Shown here: positions 50,593 to 58,685 of the stretch, one piece after another
Layout: each line of letters begins with the position of its first letter
How positions within the stretch are numbered: position 1 is the first letter of the stretch
Source: Acidimicrobiales bacterium AG-414-N20
GTDB taxonomy: Bacteria > Actinomycetota > Acidimicrobiia > Acidimicrobiales > MedAcidi-G1
Assembly: GCA_003214465.1 (NCBI GenBank)
Contig: QCLO01000003.1
Coordinates: forward strand, 1 to 64,000
Length of the DNA stretch: 64,000 nucleotides
Direction: 5' to 3'
Made by a program: the position numbers and the translations under genes
The notes under the pieces: generated by a model
What the model was told of the DNA's origin: nothing
The model's database searches: none
What the model saw: the letters and a program-made list of their open reading frames with translations, nothing else

Positions 50593-51560
50593 TTTCTAGA
50601 ATCTGTTGCTTTTATAGGCATAACCACATCCAAACATGCTGCTTTATATTGAAATGAAAACTCCGCAAAATTTCCGAGAAAATCACCGTCCACTTGCAAA
50701 GGTACCGATTTGTAAGCGATTGCTTGCGCTTCAGCTACGTCATTGCGTAAATCTACGACACGACTAGATGAAGTTGTAGTCTTGCCTATGCCCAAAGATC
50801 CCAAGACAACCGGAAGCAATCTTTTCAAAGTCAGATTTTTGAATGTCACGATGGCTAATGGGGTATCCAAATTTGCATGTGGAGCTAGAGAAATTTTTCT
50901 TGTTCCGAGATAAGTGTAAGGATCGGTATTCAGACAAACTGAAAATAATCCTTCAACGCCCGTAATTTCCAGATCACCGATTTTTTCATCGCCAATTTTT
51001 CGAGTCGAGATGCGGAAAGCGGGACGTTTTTTATCATAGTTTCTAAGCCAAGTTCCTATTGCAGCAATAACGAAGAGAGGGTGTCCAGCGAAACGTTTAA
51101 GGATCCCACCTTTTTTTTCGACTTGTTCGACAACGGCAGCATCAAAACCTATTCCAGAATGAAAAAGAAAGTACCTTTCATTTACTGACCCCAGACCTAT
51201 CCTATGGGTTGTTCCAGCTTCAAGAGAATCCAATAAAGCCCCTGTAGCTTCAATTGGGTCATCAGGAACGCCTAAAGTCCGAGCAAAAACATTTGTAGAA
51301 CCACCGGGAATAGCAGCCATTGCAGTTCCTGAATCGACTAAGCCGTTGGCTACTTCATTTAATGTTCCATCTCCTCCAAGTACTACCACGATGTCTATGC
51401 CGTCTTTAGCTGCATTCTGGGCGATTCGCGTAGCGTGACCTCTGCGATTAGTAACTGCAACTTCAAGACGGTGGTCAGCTGATAGTGCTTTTTGAATAAC
51501 GGACCTTGTTCTTCCAGTTACAGCGGAGGCTAAAGGGTTAACGATCAGAAGAACTTTCAT
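50586..51560 (-). CDS. Diacylglycerol/sphingosine kinase-like lipid kinase (DgkB/YegS family)
   Basis: This is a DAGK-catalytic-domain kinase that phosphorylates lipid hydroxyl groups. It has VLLIVNPLASAVTGR at the start and VVLGGDGTLNEVANGLV and AAIPGGSTNVFARTLG as the nucleotide and lipid-binding motifs, then HSGIGFDAAVVEQVE. ATG at 51560 gives MKVLLIVNP, the family start; an N-terminal extension upstream would overlap the ETF gene and shows no homology. Length 324. It could work with the adjacent GDPD in lipid turnover, and the substrate lipid is unknown. Confidence 0.88.
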   Translation of the reverse strand: MKVLLIVNPLASAVTGRTRSVIQKALSADHRLEVAVTNRRGHATRIAQNAAKDGIDIVVVLGGDGTLNEVANGLVDSGTAMAAIPGGSTNVFARTLGVPDDPIEATGALLDSLEAGTTHRIGLGSVNERYFLFHSGIGFDAAVVEQVEKKGGILKRFAGHPLFVIAAIGTWLRNYDKKRPAFRISTRKIGDEKIGDLEITGVEGLFSVCLNTDPYTYLGTRKISLAPHANLDTPLAIVTFKNLTLKRLLPVVLGSLGIGKTTTSSSRVVDLRNDVAEAQAIAYKSVPLQVDGDFLGNFAEFSFQYKAACLDVVMPIKATDSRNY

Positions 51561-51729
51561 GTTCAATAACAGTAGTTGTGAATTACTCAAATATCTGCGT
51601 TGAAGCCTAAGTGTTGTTGAACTATTTGTACTTGTTTTCCTTTCTGAAGGGATTAAAAAAATTTTATAAAATGCATGAAATTGGTCACTTGATGTACCAG
51701 TTTGATCAGATAAAGGGCAAAATAGCGAA

Positions 51730-52509
51730 ATGGATGTAGTTGTTTGTGTTAAACAGATTCCGGATCCGGCTGACCCAGGTGAGTTGAATCCTGATACGAA
51801 AACTTTAAAGCGTGATACCAAGTTGATTCTTGATGAGTCTGACTCTTATGGAGTTGAGATGGCTTTACAGCTAGTCGATGCTGCTGGATCAGGAGAAGTT
51901 CGTCTTGTATCAATGACTCCAGGGGGAGAGACTGGGGGTCTACGTACAGCGTTAGCTATGGGAGCTGAAAGCGCAATTTTGGTAAGCGATGAAGCACTTG
52001 CTGGTTCTGACGCTCTTTCCACTGCAAAAGTTTTAGCAGCTGCTATCAAACGTTCGAATCCCGACTTAATTCTTACTGCTACAGAATCAAGTGATGGATA
52101 TACCGGAACAGTCCCTGAACAAATAGCAGAACTTTTAGATCTTCCGTCTGTGACTTTCGGAAAGGAAGTTGCAGTAGATGGTGAACTAGCAACTGTTAAA
52201 CGCCAAACTGAATCTGGATACGACGTGGTTGAGTGTCCTCTTCCAGCAGTCATATCAGTTACAGCTGGTGTAGTAGAACCTCGGTATCCGTCGTTTAAAG
52301 GAATTATGGCTGCGAAGAACAAGCCTGTTGAAGAACTAGATCTTTCAGCTCTAGGAATTGATCCACAAACAGTTGGTTGGGCAGGTGCTCGTCAAGAGAT
52401 CACTGAAATAGCCGACTCTCCAGCCCGCGAGGCCGGTGAAGTAGTTGTTGATGAAGGTGAAGCTCATGAACGAATAATGGCTTTTCTTGATGATCTTAAA
52501 GTTCTTTAG
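51730..52509 (+). CDS. etfB: Electron transfer flavoprotein beta subunit (EtfB/FixA)
   Basis: EtfB carries AMP and helps transfer electrons from acyl-CoA dehydrogenases to the quinone pool. The N-terminus DVVVCVKQIPDPADPGELNPD is diagnostic, along with DSYGVEMALQL and TATESSDGYTGTVPEQIAELLDLPSVTF (read in part). Length 259. It lies six bases before etfA. An acyl-CoA dehydrogenase is not in the window, so the electron donors are encoded elsewhere. Confidence 0.93.
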   Translation: MDVVVCVKQIPDPADPGELNPDTKTLKRDTKLILDESDSYGVEMALQLVDAAGSGEVRLVSMTPGGETGGLRTALAMGAESAILVSDEALAGSDALSTAKVLAAAIKRSNPDLILTATESSDGYTGTVPEQIAELLDLPSVTFGKEVAVDGELATVKRQTESGYDVVECPLPAVISVTAGVVEPRYPSFKGIMAAKNKPVEELDLSALGIDPQTVGWAGARQEITEIADSPAREAGEVVVDEGEAHERIMAFLDDLKVL

Positions 52510-52514
52510 GAGGT
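52508..52514 (+). promoter_or_regulatory. Strong ribosome binding site selecting the etfA start
   Basis: AGGAGGT (52508-52514) starts in the etfB stop codon and is six bases before ATG 52521. An ATG at 52515 directly abuts it and is unlikely to be used. Confidence 0.75.
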
Positions 52515-52520
52515 ATGAAA

Positions 52521-53486
52521 ATGGGATTTTCAAAGATATGGGTCCATGGCGAAGCCAGTGATGGTGTTGTAGCTTCGATCACCCTTGAACTTTTAGCTAA
52601 AGCTCGTGAATTGGCAGAAACTGTAGAGGTTGTAGTTGCGGGCGATGCAGACTCAATTGCTGCAGAATTAGGTGACCACGGAGCTTCAGCAGTTTATTCA
52701 ATTGGATCACTAGATAATGGACTCGCCGGCCCGAGAATCGCATCTGCAATAGCTGAAGCCTGTTCGCAGGGATCAGGTCCAGACGTTCTGTTATGCGGTA
52801 CGACTTATGATGGAAGGGATGTGGCAGGTCGCCTTTCGGTGAAACTTGACACTCCTGTCATTACAAATGTTATTGATTTGAAACAAGATGGAGAGCGTCT
52901 TTTGGGTCACGAACCTGTATTTGGTGGAACTAAAGATGTTTTTACCGGGACCACAGCTGAAGGTTTAGATATTTTTGTTGTACGACCAAAATCTTTTGTA
53001 GCAGAATCTACAGGTGGAGATCCGGCATCTGTATCAGTTCTTCAAGTAGGGGATCTTGGAAGCACAGGAACAGCGGTTGTCAAGGATCAATTTGTTGAAG
53101 AAAGTAGTGGTCCGCGTTTGGATGAAGCAAACATTGTCGTATCTGGAGGTCGAGGTCTTGGAGAGGCTGACAAATACGAAATGATTGAAAAGTTGGCAAG
53201 TCTGATTAAAGGAGCTCCCGGAGCTTCTCGTGCCATTGTGGATGCAGGTTGGGTGCCTTATTCATACCAAGTTGGACAAACTGGAAAAGTTGTTAAGCCA
53301 ACGGTTTACCTTGCATGTGGAATTTCTGGAGCCACACAACATTTAGTCGGAATGAAGGGCTCAGCAAATATTATTGCCATCAATAAAGATGAGGAAGCCC
53401 CAATTTTTGGTATCGCAGACCTTGGAATAGTTGGCGACGTGCACAAAGTTTTACCCAAACTTATTGAGGCTCTCGAAGCTCAATAA
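52521..53486 (+). CDS. etfA: Electron transfer flavoprotein alpha subunit (EtfA/FixB)
   Basis: EtfA binds the catalytic FAD. It has IWVHGEASDG at the start, GGRGLGEADKYEMIEKLA and the C-terminal FAD-binding domain with SGATQHLVGMKGSANIIAINKDEEAPIFGIADLGIVGD (read in part: SGATQHLVGMKGS), which is the family signature. ATG at 52521 is chosen by the ribosome site. Length 321. It works with EtfB and links the fatty-acid and CoA-ester catabolism in this window to respiration; an ETF:quinone oxidoreductase would be needed elsewhere. Confidence 0.93.
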   Translation: MGFSKIWVHGEASDGVVASITLELLAKARELAETVEVVVAGDADSIAAELGDHGASAVYSIGSLDNGLAGPRIASAIAEACSQGSGPDVLLCGTTYDGRDVAGRLSVKLDTPVITNVIDLKQDGERLLGHEPVFGGTKDVFTGTTAEGLDIFVVRPKSFVAESTGGDPASVSVLQVGDLGSTGTAVVKDQFVEESSGPRLDEANIVVSGGRGLGEADKYEMIEKLASLIKGAPGASRAIVDAGWVPYSYQVGQTGKVVKPTVYLACGISGATQHLVGMKGSANIIAINKDEEAPIFGIADLGIVGDVHKVLPKLIEALEAQ

Positions 53487-53495
53487 AGGTTCACC

Positions 53496-54254
53496 TCATA
53501 GCAGAGGCCAAGGAACCTGCCTTCCTGACGGATCATATGGTAAGGAACCATTTGTAATAAGGGCTCTAGTTCTTTGTAACAGAGCTTCAATCTCATTTTG
53601 ATTCAGCAGTTCGGAGATTTTTTCTGGTACTCCTTTATTTATAATTTCAGTCAGATCTGAAATAAGCTTTTTTGGAATGTCCTCTCCGCTGAAGTCCCAA
53701 ATAACTGTTCGGATTTTAAATTCTTCGTGAAAACACAGAGAATTATCGATAGCCCAAATCAAACCATCTTTCCCTACTAGGACATGACCCGCCTTCCTGT
53801 CAGTGTTATTGACTAGAAGATCAAAAGTAGCTAGACGTACCAGATCATTCTTGAACTTAGGGTCCTCATGAATAGTGAAATAGTGCGTCTCATAATCGCA
53901 CGGTACATAGAGTTGTAAAGAACCAACCCCTAAAGGACCGTCTCTGAGAACAGTCGGAGGTATTAGGTCCCATCCCAAATAATTTGCCAGTTCGAAAGCA
54001 GCTATTTCTCTTTTGTATATACCTTGAGGGAAATCGTACAAGGGTCTTTCGCCTTTACCAGGTTTATATATGCCTTGGATACTTAAATCGTCGTGTTCTA
54101 AGTTTGTTAGAAAAGTCCCATTCGAAGCCCAAGGCATACGACCAACTATCTCGATTTCTCCGAGGTTCAGTACTTCGAGGGCAAGTTCATTTTCTATGGG
54201 TTCACGATCTTTGAAAGGGTTTTGCTCAGTTTCTGATTTCTGATCCTTTTTCAA
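53496..54254 (-). CDS. SCO1664-family protein (PI3/4-kinase-like fold)
   Basis: This actinobacterial family resembles lipid or protein kinases of the phosphatidylinositol 3/4-kinase group. The N-terminal GEIEIVGRMPWASNGTFL and GIYKPGKGERPLYDFPQGIYKREIAAFELANYLGW (read in part) look like a glycine-rich loop and a lysine region, and LLVNNTDRKAGHVL with WAIDNSLCFH looks like the catalytic and metal-binding loops. Length 252, TTG start. It is the last gene of the conserved SCO1664-DUF3090-MSMEG_4193 trio. Function unknown. Confidence 0.85.
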   Translation of the reverse strand: MKKDQKSETEQNPFKDREPIENELALEVLNLGEIEIVGRMPWASNGTFLTNLEHDDLSIQGIYKPGKGERPLYDFPQGIYKREIAAFELANYLGWDLIPPTVLRDGPLGVGSLQLYVPCDYETHYFTIHEDPKFKNDLVRLATFDLLVNNTDRKAGHVLVGKDGLIWAIDNSLCFHEEFKIRTVIWDFSGEDIPKKLISDLTEIINKGVPEKISELLNQNEIEALLQRTRALITNGSLPYDPSGRQVPWPLL

Positions 54255-54266
54255 GTTATTTTCTTT

Positions 54267-54770
54267 CTAGTTCGAACACGGGCACCAGCCTGCGGCGTCT
54301 GGTTCTAGTGGAGAGCCGCAGTAAGGGCACGGCGGTCGACCGGCCGAAATTAATTCTTGAGCTATTTGAATAAAATGTTCAACTTGAAGTCGGCTTAATG
54401 TCAATCTAGCTTGCGCAGGTATAGAGTCTTCATCTCGTGTCAGCTCTTCCGCTATAAGTATTAGTTTGTCTCCTGATTGCTCATAAGTAACACCCAAACT
54501 TCCTATTACCCAGTCAGGTTCTCCGGGATCCATAAACTTTGTTTCTCCTGCAGTGCTATCTAAGAGATCAGACCCATCTTTTGGAGGCAAATCATTGAGC
54601 ATGCTCATAAGGAAATCGGCCAGACCGGCCATTTGCTGTTTTTCAACTTTTAAAGAAAGAACTTGATCTTCGTAAGAAGCTTGTAAGAAAAAGACACGTC
54701 GACCTTGGGGGCCAACAGTTCCTGCAGTAAAACTTCCAGTGCGATCCCAGTTTATTTCAGGGCGTTCCAT
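54267..54770 (-). CDS. DUF3090 family protein with C-terminal zinc ribbon
   Basis: This 167-residue protein matches the actinobacterial DUF3090 family: INWDRTGSFTAGTVGPQGRRVFFLQAS opens the protein (read in part) and KVEKQQMAGLADFL follows. The C-terminus has CPYCGSPLEPDAAGWCPCSN, a zinc-ribbon-like cysteine cluster. The family regularly lies beside SCO1664-like and MSMEG_4193-like genes, as here. The function is unknown; a carrier or adaptor for the phosphatase/kinase pair is possible. Confidence 0.85.
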   Translation of the reverse strand: MERPEINWDRTGSFTAGTVGPQGRRVFFLQASYEDQVLSLKVEKQQMAGLADFLMSMLNDLPPKDGSDLLDSTAGETKFMDPGEPDWVIGSLGVTYEQSGDKLILIAEELTRDEDSIPAQARLTLSRLQVEHFIQIAQELISAGRPPCPYCGSPLEPDAAGWCPCSN

Positions 54771-54835
54771 TGCTATAGACGCTACCTTTCATATTCAAAT
54801 TTTTTCTAAGCGAAACAATAAATAAGTTAGTTGCT

Positions 54836-55477
54836 TTACGAACCTAAAGAACCACTAAAATTCCCATTTGAATTTAAACTTAGGACTAAAGGTCTTTCCT
54901 TTGTGTAAAGAACTACTGAAGCCGAGCAAGGTCCTATTACTATTCTTTGAAATAGATCCAAGGGTGTTCCAACGGCAGAGGCCAGTATCGCCTTAATGGG
55001 ATCAGCATGTGACACGCATATCACTGTTCCTCCGGAATGACGTTCAACTAATTTGTCGATAGTCCTTATCATACGATTTTGCATTTCAGTAAAAGATTCA
55101 CCATTAGGAAATCTAAAGTTTGATGGCTGTTTTTGCACGGTGGACCAAGATTTTAATTTTGAGAGATCACGCAATCTTCGACCAGTCCAGTCGCCAAAAT
55201 CACACTCATTGAGCCCTTGAAGTGTACGAACACGTAAATTAAGAGCTTTAGCAATTGGTTTAGCGGTTTCTTGTGTGCGTTCCATAGGTGATGCGTAAAT
55301 AGCAGATACTTTTTTGCCCAGAAAGCTACTTGAAGATTTCTCGATCTCTTCAGCAACTATTTCCGCTTGCAACTTACCTTCATTTGACAGGTGCAAGTCA
55401 GGTGCCCTTCCCGGGAGTTTGGTCCCCGTCGTAGGAGTTTTACCGTGACGTACGAAAATTATTAAAGTAGCTGCCAT
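54836..55477 (-). CDS. MSMEG_4193-family histidine phosphatase / phosphomutase
   Basis: This is a histidine phosphatase superfamily protein. LIIFVRHGKTPTTGTKLPGRAPDLHLSNEG gives the catalytic Arg-His-Gly (read in part), YASPMERTQETA the second conserved arginine and VICVSHADPIKAILA the second histidine. Length 213. Genes of this type always seem to come with the two neighbours downstream in Actinobacteria, which points to a common pathway. The substrate is unknown. It is divergent from the uracil-DNA glycosylase. Confidence 0.87.
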   Translation of the reverse strand: MAATLIIFVRHGKTPTTGTKLPGRAPDLHLSNEGKLQAEIVAEEIEKSSSSFLGKKVSAIYASPMERTQETAKPIAKALNLRVRTLQGLNECDFGDWTGRRLRDLSKLKSWSTVQKQPSNFRFPNGESFTEMQNRMIRTIDKLVERHSGGTVICVSHADPIKAILASAVGTPLDLFQRIVIGPCSASVVLYTKERPLVLSLNSNGNFSGSLGS

Positions 55478-55502
55478 TAATAGTTCAACCTACCCTTCAG
55501 AT

Positions 55503-56177
55503 GTGGATCATGTTCTTAAATTAGACGTAATAGAACAAGAAGTGGTTTCATGCAGAGCCTGTCCGAGGCTTGTTGCGTGGCGCGAAAAAGTTGCGAAAGA
55601 AAAACGCGCGGCCTATAAAGAGCAAGAATATTGGGGCTTGCCGGTACCAGGTTTTGGAGATCCGGAAGCCCAAATACTTATCGTTGGATTGGCTCCGGGT
55701 GCACATGGAGCCAATAGAACAGGAAGAGTATTTACCGGTGATAGATCAGGAGACTTTTTGTACGCAGCTCTTCACAGATTAGGCCTCGCAAACCAACCTG
55801 AGTCAGTCGGTTTGGCAGATGGATTGAAATTAGAAAACGTATTTATAACTTCTCCTGTTAAGTGTGTCCCACCAGCAAATAAACCAAACAAAAAAGAACA
55901 GGACAGATGTAGACCTTTTTTCGAAAGAGAGATTTCAGCTTTGATTAATATAAAAGTTGTTGTTGCTTTAGGCCAGATTGGTTATACGTCTGCGGCGATC
56001 GAGTTTGGTTTGAATCCGAAACCTAAGTTTTCTCATGGTTTAGAGATAGAAATTGACACGAATAGAAAACTTTTATGCTCTTATCATGTCAGTCAGCAAA
56101 ATACTTTTACTGGCCGATTGACAGAATCGATGTTCGACTCAGTTATTAAGCGAGCCAAAATCATTGCTGGCGATTGA
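55503..56177 (+). CDS. Family 5 uracil-DNA glycosylase (UdgB-like)
   Basis: This DNA repair enzyme removes uracil and some other damaged bases. It has an Fe-S cysteine pattern starting CRACPRLVAW, a later cysteine in SPVKCVPPANKPNKKEQDRC and one in LLCSYHVSQQNTFTGRL, plus the motif GLAPGAHGANRTGRVFTGDRSGDFL and the catalytic region. The GLAPGAHGANRTGR and the SYHVSQQN (HP-type) motifs put it in UDG family 5. Length 224. GTG start at 55503. No partner gene is evident. Confidence 0.88.
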   Translation: MDHVLKLDVIEQEVVSCRACPRLVAWREKVAKEKRAAYKEQEYWGLPVPGFGDPEAQILIVGLAPGAHGANRTGRVFTGDRSGDFLYAALHRLGLANQPESVGLADGLKLENVFITSPVKCVPPANKPNKKEQDRCRPFFEREISALINIKVVVALGQIGYTSAAIEFGLNPKPKFSHGLEIEIDTNRKLLCSYHVSQQNTFTGRLTESMFDSVIKRAKIIAGD

Positions 56178-56206
56178 TATTGCTTGTATTGCGCTAACCT
56201 CACGCT

Positions 56207-56551
56207 GTGGGTAAGTTTTCATCAAAGAGAAGTTTGTTAGTAGTGGTCATTGTTTGCGCCTTATTGGCAACAGGTTGCGCGAATGATGGGAAGCCTGAGA
56301 CGTGGGAAGATCAAGACGGTCTGGTAGTTAGAAACTTTGTAGAGGCATGCCAGGAATCTAATGCTGATATGTCAACATTTAAAGCCAAAAGTTACTGCGA
56401 ATGTGTGATTGAACGTGTTCAGGATGCAGTTACCTACGAAAAGTTTAAAGAACTAGATGATTTTATTCGCAAGCACAGAGATGATTTGAATTCCCAAATG
56501 GTTTCAGAAAATTATGGCTGGTTGAATGACTCAAGCGAGGCTTGCGCGTAA
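56207..56551 (+). CDS. Small cysteine-rich lipoprotein of unknown function
   Basis: This 114-residue protein has a lipoprotein signal with lipobox LLATGC, then a short folded part with four further cysteines (FVEACQESN, YCECVIERVQ and EACA), likely disulfide-bonded outside the membrane. The pattern KSYCECVIERVQDAVTYEKF resembles small exported helical proteins of unknown function. GTG start. It follows the glycosylase by 29 bases and converges with the FrhB-like gene. I do not recognise the family. Confidence 0.65.
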   Translation: MGKFSSKRSLLVVVIVCALLATGCANDGKPETWEDQDGLVVRNFVEACQESNADMSTFKAKSYCECVIERVQDAVTYEKFKELDDFIRKHRDDLNSQMVSENYGWLNDSSEACA

Positions 56552-56560
56552 GTCAAAAAC

Positions 56561-57715
56561 TCACCCTTGATATTGAGGCAATCCTACTCTTGCTGAAGAA
56601 TTCGCCCAATCAGGCCATCTGGACCGACTTTTTGCAGCCAACTTGTGCATTAGTTCAATAGCATCTGGGTCACTATCGCCCGGCCTGCCTTCTATAACAC
56701 CTTCTTCAAGCATTCTCATAATTATTTGACGGCCTAGTTCTGTTCGGACAACAGTCAATGTCCAGTCGTTGTACTTGCCAATACCACCTGTCGATATGTC
56801 AGCGTGTTCGGCTGCAAAGTCTGGACAATGGTTACATCCCTCTCTTGTCCAAGCGTGACATTCTTTAAGGTTGATTTCGTGATAGTCGCCATTTTTCATC
56901 CATATTTGAAAAACGCCTTTTATATTCATTTTGGTCATTTCTTCCTTAGGAAGCCTGTACTTAGCCCAAAATAATTCTTCAAAAATTGAATCATCAAAAG
57001 ATTTCGAACACAACAATCCGATATTCAATTTGATAGTTTTCCCCGCTTTACCGACTTTACGGTTCCACATAACGGGACCAATTGAAGTTTGGCAACTCAT
57101 TCCAACAAGAGCTAAAGATTCAAGATTTTTTTCTCGGGCTTCATTAATAGCAAGTGTGTTAGCAGAGTAGGTGTACCTGCTCCCAGCTCCAGCTAAAACA
57201 GATTCCTTATCGGTAGCTAATGCAGGAATAGCTTTCCAAGAGTTTCCACTTTTTTCATCATTTTCTAGATGCGAAGTTAAAGCTCCGTCAATAATTTTGT
57301 TGTCTAAACACCATATGAGTATCGCAGAGACTAGACCTCCATCTTGACCGAGTTCATGAACTGTTGAATCGCTAGCTCTAGTGAGGAGTACGTCTTTATA
57401 TACTCCGGAAAGTTCCTCTGGTTTTCGGTGACGGTCGAACAGGTGCATTTCTGCTTCAGTTTCCCAGTCCCTAAATCTTGGACACGCTCGGGTGCAAGAA
57501 GTGCAACCTTTTTCACCATGTACACAGTTGTCTGTTCCTAGTTCTTCTTCAAGATGAAAGGGTTTGTAAGCACCAGGAGCGTGTTCATATCCAATTACAT
57601 CATGTGGACATGAGATAACGCACCCAGCACAACCAGTGCAAAGTCCCGTATCGATGACTTCTTCGTATAGTTCTTTCCATTGGAAAGTCCATCGTGGTTG
57701 TTTTTGATTTGACAT
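56561..57715 (-). CDS. FrhB-like coenzyme F420 hydrogenase/dehydrogenase beta-subunit family protein
   Basis: The N-terminus has two ferredoxin-type cysteine sets, CTGCAGCVISCPHDVIG and CVHGEKGCTSCTRACPRF, for [4Fe-4S] clusters. The rest has the FrhB pattern: DGGLVSAILIWCLDN, GAGSRYTYSANTLAI and SCQTSIG, which bind flavin and F420 or similar. Cysteines also occur in HAWTREGCNHCPDFAAEHADIS. Length 384. No hydrogenase partner gene is nearby, so it probably uses another redox partner (for example ferredoxin), or acts in an F420-linked reaction. The exact reaction is unknown. Confidence 0.85.
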   Translation of the reverse strand: MSNQKQPRWTFQWKELYEEVIDTGLCTGCAGCVISCPHDVIGYEHAPGAYKPFHLEEELGTDNCVHGEKGCTSCTRACPRFRDWETEAEMHLFDRHRKPEELSGVYKDVLLTRASDSTVHELGQDGGLVSAILIWCLDNKIIDGALTSHLENDEKSGNSWKAIPALATDKESVLAGAGSRYTYSANTLAINEAREKNLESLALVGMSCQTSIGPVMWNRKVGKAGKTIKLNIGLLCSKSFDDSIFEELFWAKYRLPKEEMTKMNIKGVFQIWMKNGDYHEINLKECHAWTREGCNHCPDFAAEHADISTGGIGKYNDWTLTVVRTELGRQIIMRMLEEGVIEGRPGDSDPDAIELMHKLAAKSRSRWPDWANSSARVGLPQYQG

Positions 57716-57791
57716 CTCTAGGGCGCAACTCTCTCTTTATCTGGGTCAGATATAACCATAGTCTATTCGATTTAATGTCCATTGTGTTTTG

Positions 57792-57863
57792 CGCCCCTGG
57801 CAGGAATCGAACCTGCGCACACGGCTCCGGAAGCCGATGCTCTATCCGCTGAGCTACAGGGGC
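57792..57863 (-). tRNA. tRNA-Arg (anticodon CCG)
   Basis: Read on the minus strand: acceptor GCCCCTG (57863 to 57857) pairs with CAGGGGC (57799 to 57793). The D arm is GCTC...GAGC, the anticodon loop is TTCCGGA (anticodon CCG, reading CGG) on a stem with one T-T mismatch at its base, and the T arm is GCAGG-TTCGATT-CCTGC. The discriminator is G and CCA is not encoded. It lies upstream of the FrhB-like gene in the same direction. Confidence 0.95.
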
Positions 57864-57923
57864 TTGGTTACAAAAGGAAGGCTACGTCCTCTTTTTGCTG
57901 GACGCATCAGTTAACGACATTTC

Positions 57924-57951
57924 CTTATATTGTTTTTCATAAGGCTTGTAA
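57924..57951 (-). promoter_or_regulatory. Possible promoter of the tRNA-Arg gene
   Basis: On the minus strand TTACAA (57951-57946) and TATAAG (57929-57924) are separated by 16 bases and lie about 60 bases upstream of the tRNA. This is a plausible sigma-70-type promoter, judged only by match to consensus. Confidence 0.35.
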
Positions 57952-57974
57952 AAAGTAATGGAATTATTTCTATT

Positions 57975-57979
57975 GGAGG
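57975..57979 (+). promoter_or_regulatory. Ribosome binding site selecting the dienelactone hydrolase start
   Basis: GGAGG is seven bases before ATG 57987 and supports that start over the earlier in-frame ATG-like codons. Confidence 0.75.
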
Positions 57980-57986
57980 AAAGAAC

Positions 57987-58685
57987 ATGGTCAGTGAAAT
58001 GGTTGATTTTGAAGCAGGCGACTCTATAGCTCGCGGTTACTTGGCTTCACCTGAAGGAACAGGTCCCGGCGTTATGGTTATTCAAGAATGGTGGGGATTA
58101 GCACCACAAATCAAGTCTGTGTGTGACCGATTAGCGGAAAACGGATTTGTAGCATTAGCTCCTGATTTGTATCACGGTGAGCTAGCTCAACACTCTGAAA
58201 TGGATAAGGCAGGGGAGCTTATGAGCACTCTGCCGCCAGATAGAGCTGTCAGGGATATGTCTGGTGCTATTGATTATCTGCTAAAACATTCGAATGTTGA
58301 AGGTGAGTCCGTAGGAGTAGTCGGGTTTTGTATGGGGGGAATGCTAAGTCTTTTGATTGCTGCTTCAGAAGGTGAGAGGATTGCTGCTGTGGCCCCTTTT
58401 TACGGAGCCCCTCTAGGAGACAGTGAACCTGACTGGACAAATCTTAAAGCCCGTGTTGAAGGGCATTTTGCAAGTGTTGATGATTTTTTTCCTCCTGATT
58501 CTGTTACTGAACTAGAAAATAAGCTCATGGAAATGGGTAAGGATGTAACTTTCAGTATTTACCCTCAAACAGGTCATGCTTTTGCTAATGAGGAAAACCC
58601 TCTTGGTACTTACAACTCTGAGATTGCTGATGTCGCATGGGGAAAAGTTTTAGACATGTTTGATGAGGAGCTAGGAGGCAGCTAA
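57987..58685 (+). CDS. Dienelactone hydrolase family protein
   Basis: This alpha/beta hydrolase has a cysteine nucleophile in GVVGFCMGGMLSL, the family signature (GxCxGG), after PGVMVIQEWWGLAPQIKSV and LAPDLYHG, and the catalytic histidine in QTGHAFAN. Dienelactone hydrolases open lactones in aromatic degradation, but many family members act on other esters. ATG at 57987 is chosen, because GGAGG lies seven bases upstream, giving 232 residues; a longer hydrophobic N-terminus is rejected. Its end overlaps the convergent ROK kinase by four bases. Confidence 0.88.
   Translation: MVSEMVDFEAGDSIARGYLASPEGTGPGVMVIQEWWGLAPQIKSVCDRLAENGFVALAPDLYHGELAQHSEMDKAGELMSTLPPDRAVRDMSGAIDYLLKHSNVEGESVGVVGFCMGGMLSLLIAASEGERIAAVAPFYGAPLGDSEPDWTNLKARVEGHFASVDDFFPPDSVTELENKLMEMGKDVTFSIYPQTGHAFANEENPLGTYNSEIADVAWGKVLDMFDEELGGS

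Noticed and set aside
51561-51821. N-terminal extension of the lipid kinase gene up to 51821
   Set aside because: It would overlap the etfB start and has low-complexity sequence without homology; MKVLLIVNP at 51560 is the standard family start.
51846-52322. 158-codon open frame opposite etfB
   Set aside because: Antisense shadow of etfB; biased composition.
53488-53517. Bulged inverted repeat between etfA and the SCO1664-like gene
   Set aside because: The stem is interrupted and not followed by a T-run on the plus strand; it lies partly in coding sequence, so a terminator is not supported.
57792-57863. tRNA-Arg as an attachment site for an integrated element
   Set aside because: No repeat of the tRNA end, no integrase and only ordinary conserved genes on both sides.
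57930-57986. Longer N-terminus of the dienelactone hydrolase
   Set aside because: The ATG at 57987 has a GGAGG site at seven bases and gives the normal protein; the extension resembles no signal peptide and overlaps the possible tRNA promoter.
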